A DNA stretch of 25,688 bases from an uncultured Saprospiraceae bacterium (GTDB lineage Bacteria; Bacteroidota; Bacteroidia; Chitinophagales; Saprospiraceae): assembly GCA_937969485.1 (NCBI GenBank), contig CALBVQ010000137.1, forward strand, positions 1 to 25,688. Reading direction: 5' to 3'. Numbering within the stretch: position 1 is the first letter of the stretch; each line of letters begins with the position of its first letter. The notes beneath the pieces are model-generated. The model saw only the letters and a list, made by a program, of their open reading frames with translations. It was not told where the DNA came from and did no database searches. Position numbers and translations under genes: made by a program. This document shows positions 25,655 through 25,688 of the stretch, piece after piece.

Positions 25655-25661
25655 GTTTTTT

Positions 25662-25688
25662 AACCCGAATTATACATTAGGTTTTCGT
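25662..25688 (+). repeat. Dispersed REP-like repeat, copy D (cut by window end)
   Basis: AACCCGAATTATACATTA then GGTTTTCGT reaches the last base of the window. The first 18 bases are identical to the left end of the 13641-13820 element and the rest matches its right end. Confidence 0.7.

Noticed and set aside
1..25688. CRISPR array, tRNA, rRNA, integrase or insertion sequence
   Set aside because: No regularly spaced direct repeats, cloverleaf sequences, rRNA-like stretches or transposase/integrase motifs were seen on either strand.

Overview
The window comes from a Gram-negative member of the Bacteroidota, probably a marine or soil gliding-type lineage; I cannot name the genus. The evidence is a type IX secretion (T9SS) C-terminal sorting domain on one secreted protein, LPS-core genes (an arabinose-5-phosphate isomerase and a family 9 heptosyltransferase), Bacteroidota-style proteins (a secreted lysyl-endopeptidase-like protease with CARDB and beta-helix modules, RecQ with a C-terminal HTH domain), AT-rich intergenic DNA and several TTG/GTG starts. 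I see no tRNA, rRNA, CRISPR array or recognisable transposase.

Region 1 (1-6800) is the accessory part. After a small exported, barrel-like protein (+), three genes on the minus strand form a tight operon. The first encodes a 1212-residue protein with annexin-like repeats, a hydrophobic hairpin segment and a C-terminal TNT-type (NAD+ glycohydrolase) toxin domain. The second is a 179-residue orphan starting four codons after the toxin stop, in the same frame. The third is a formylglycine-generating-enzyme-like (C-type-lectin fold) protein. I read this as a cargo toxin, a candidate immunity protein and an accessory protein, perhaps linked to a contractile injection system encoded elsewhere. A 171-bp imperfect palindrome and a REP-like repeat lie just upstream.

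Region 2 (6800-10700, minus strand) holds a lipoprotein resembling GH113 mannanases, a T9SS-exported beta-propeller-like protein and KdsD/KpsF (SIS plus two CBS domains), punctuated by perfect TTTGGG...CCCAAA hairpins. Region 3 (10700-16960) holds recQ with a strong downstream hairpin terminator, a 180-bp REPIN-like element just before aroQ (type II dehydroquinase), a minus-strand pair (unknown 160-residue protein and an AstE/AspA-like Zn deacylase), and a heptosyltransferase plus DUF3820 gene.

Region 4 (16980-19480) is a manganese module: a perfect palindromic operator, a DtxR/MntR regulator, a periplasmic metal-binding protein with an unusual C-terminal membrane anchor, and an ABC ATPase, but no permease. 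Region 5 (19600-25688) has a DUF819 membrane protein coupled to a secreted trypsin-like protease that seems cut short in its beta-helix and lacks a T9SS sorting domain, then an HTH regulator and a ROK sugar kinase. The window ends inside another REP copy. At least five copies or half-copies of this repeat occur in 25.7 kb.
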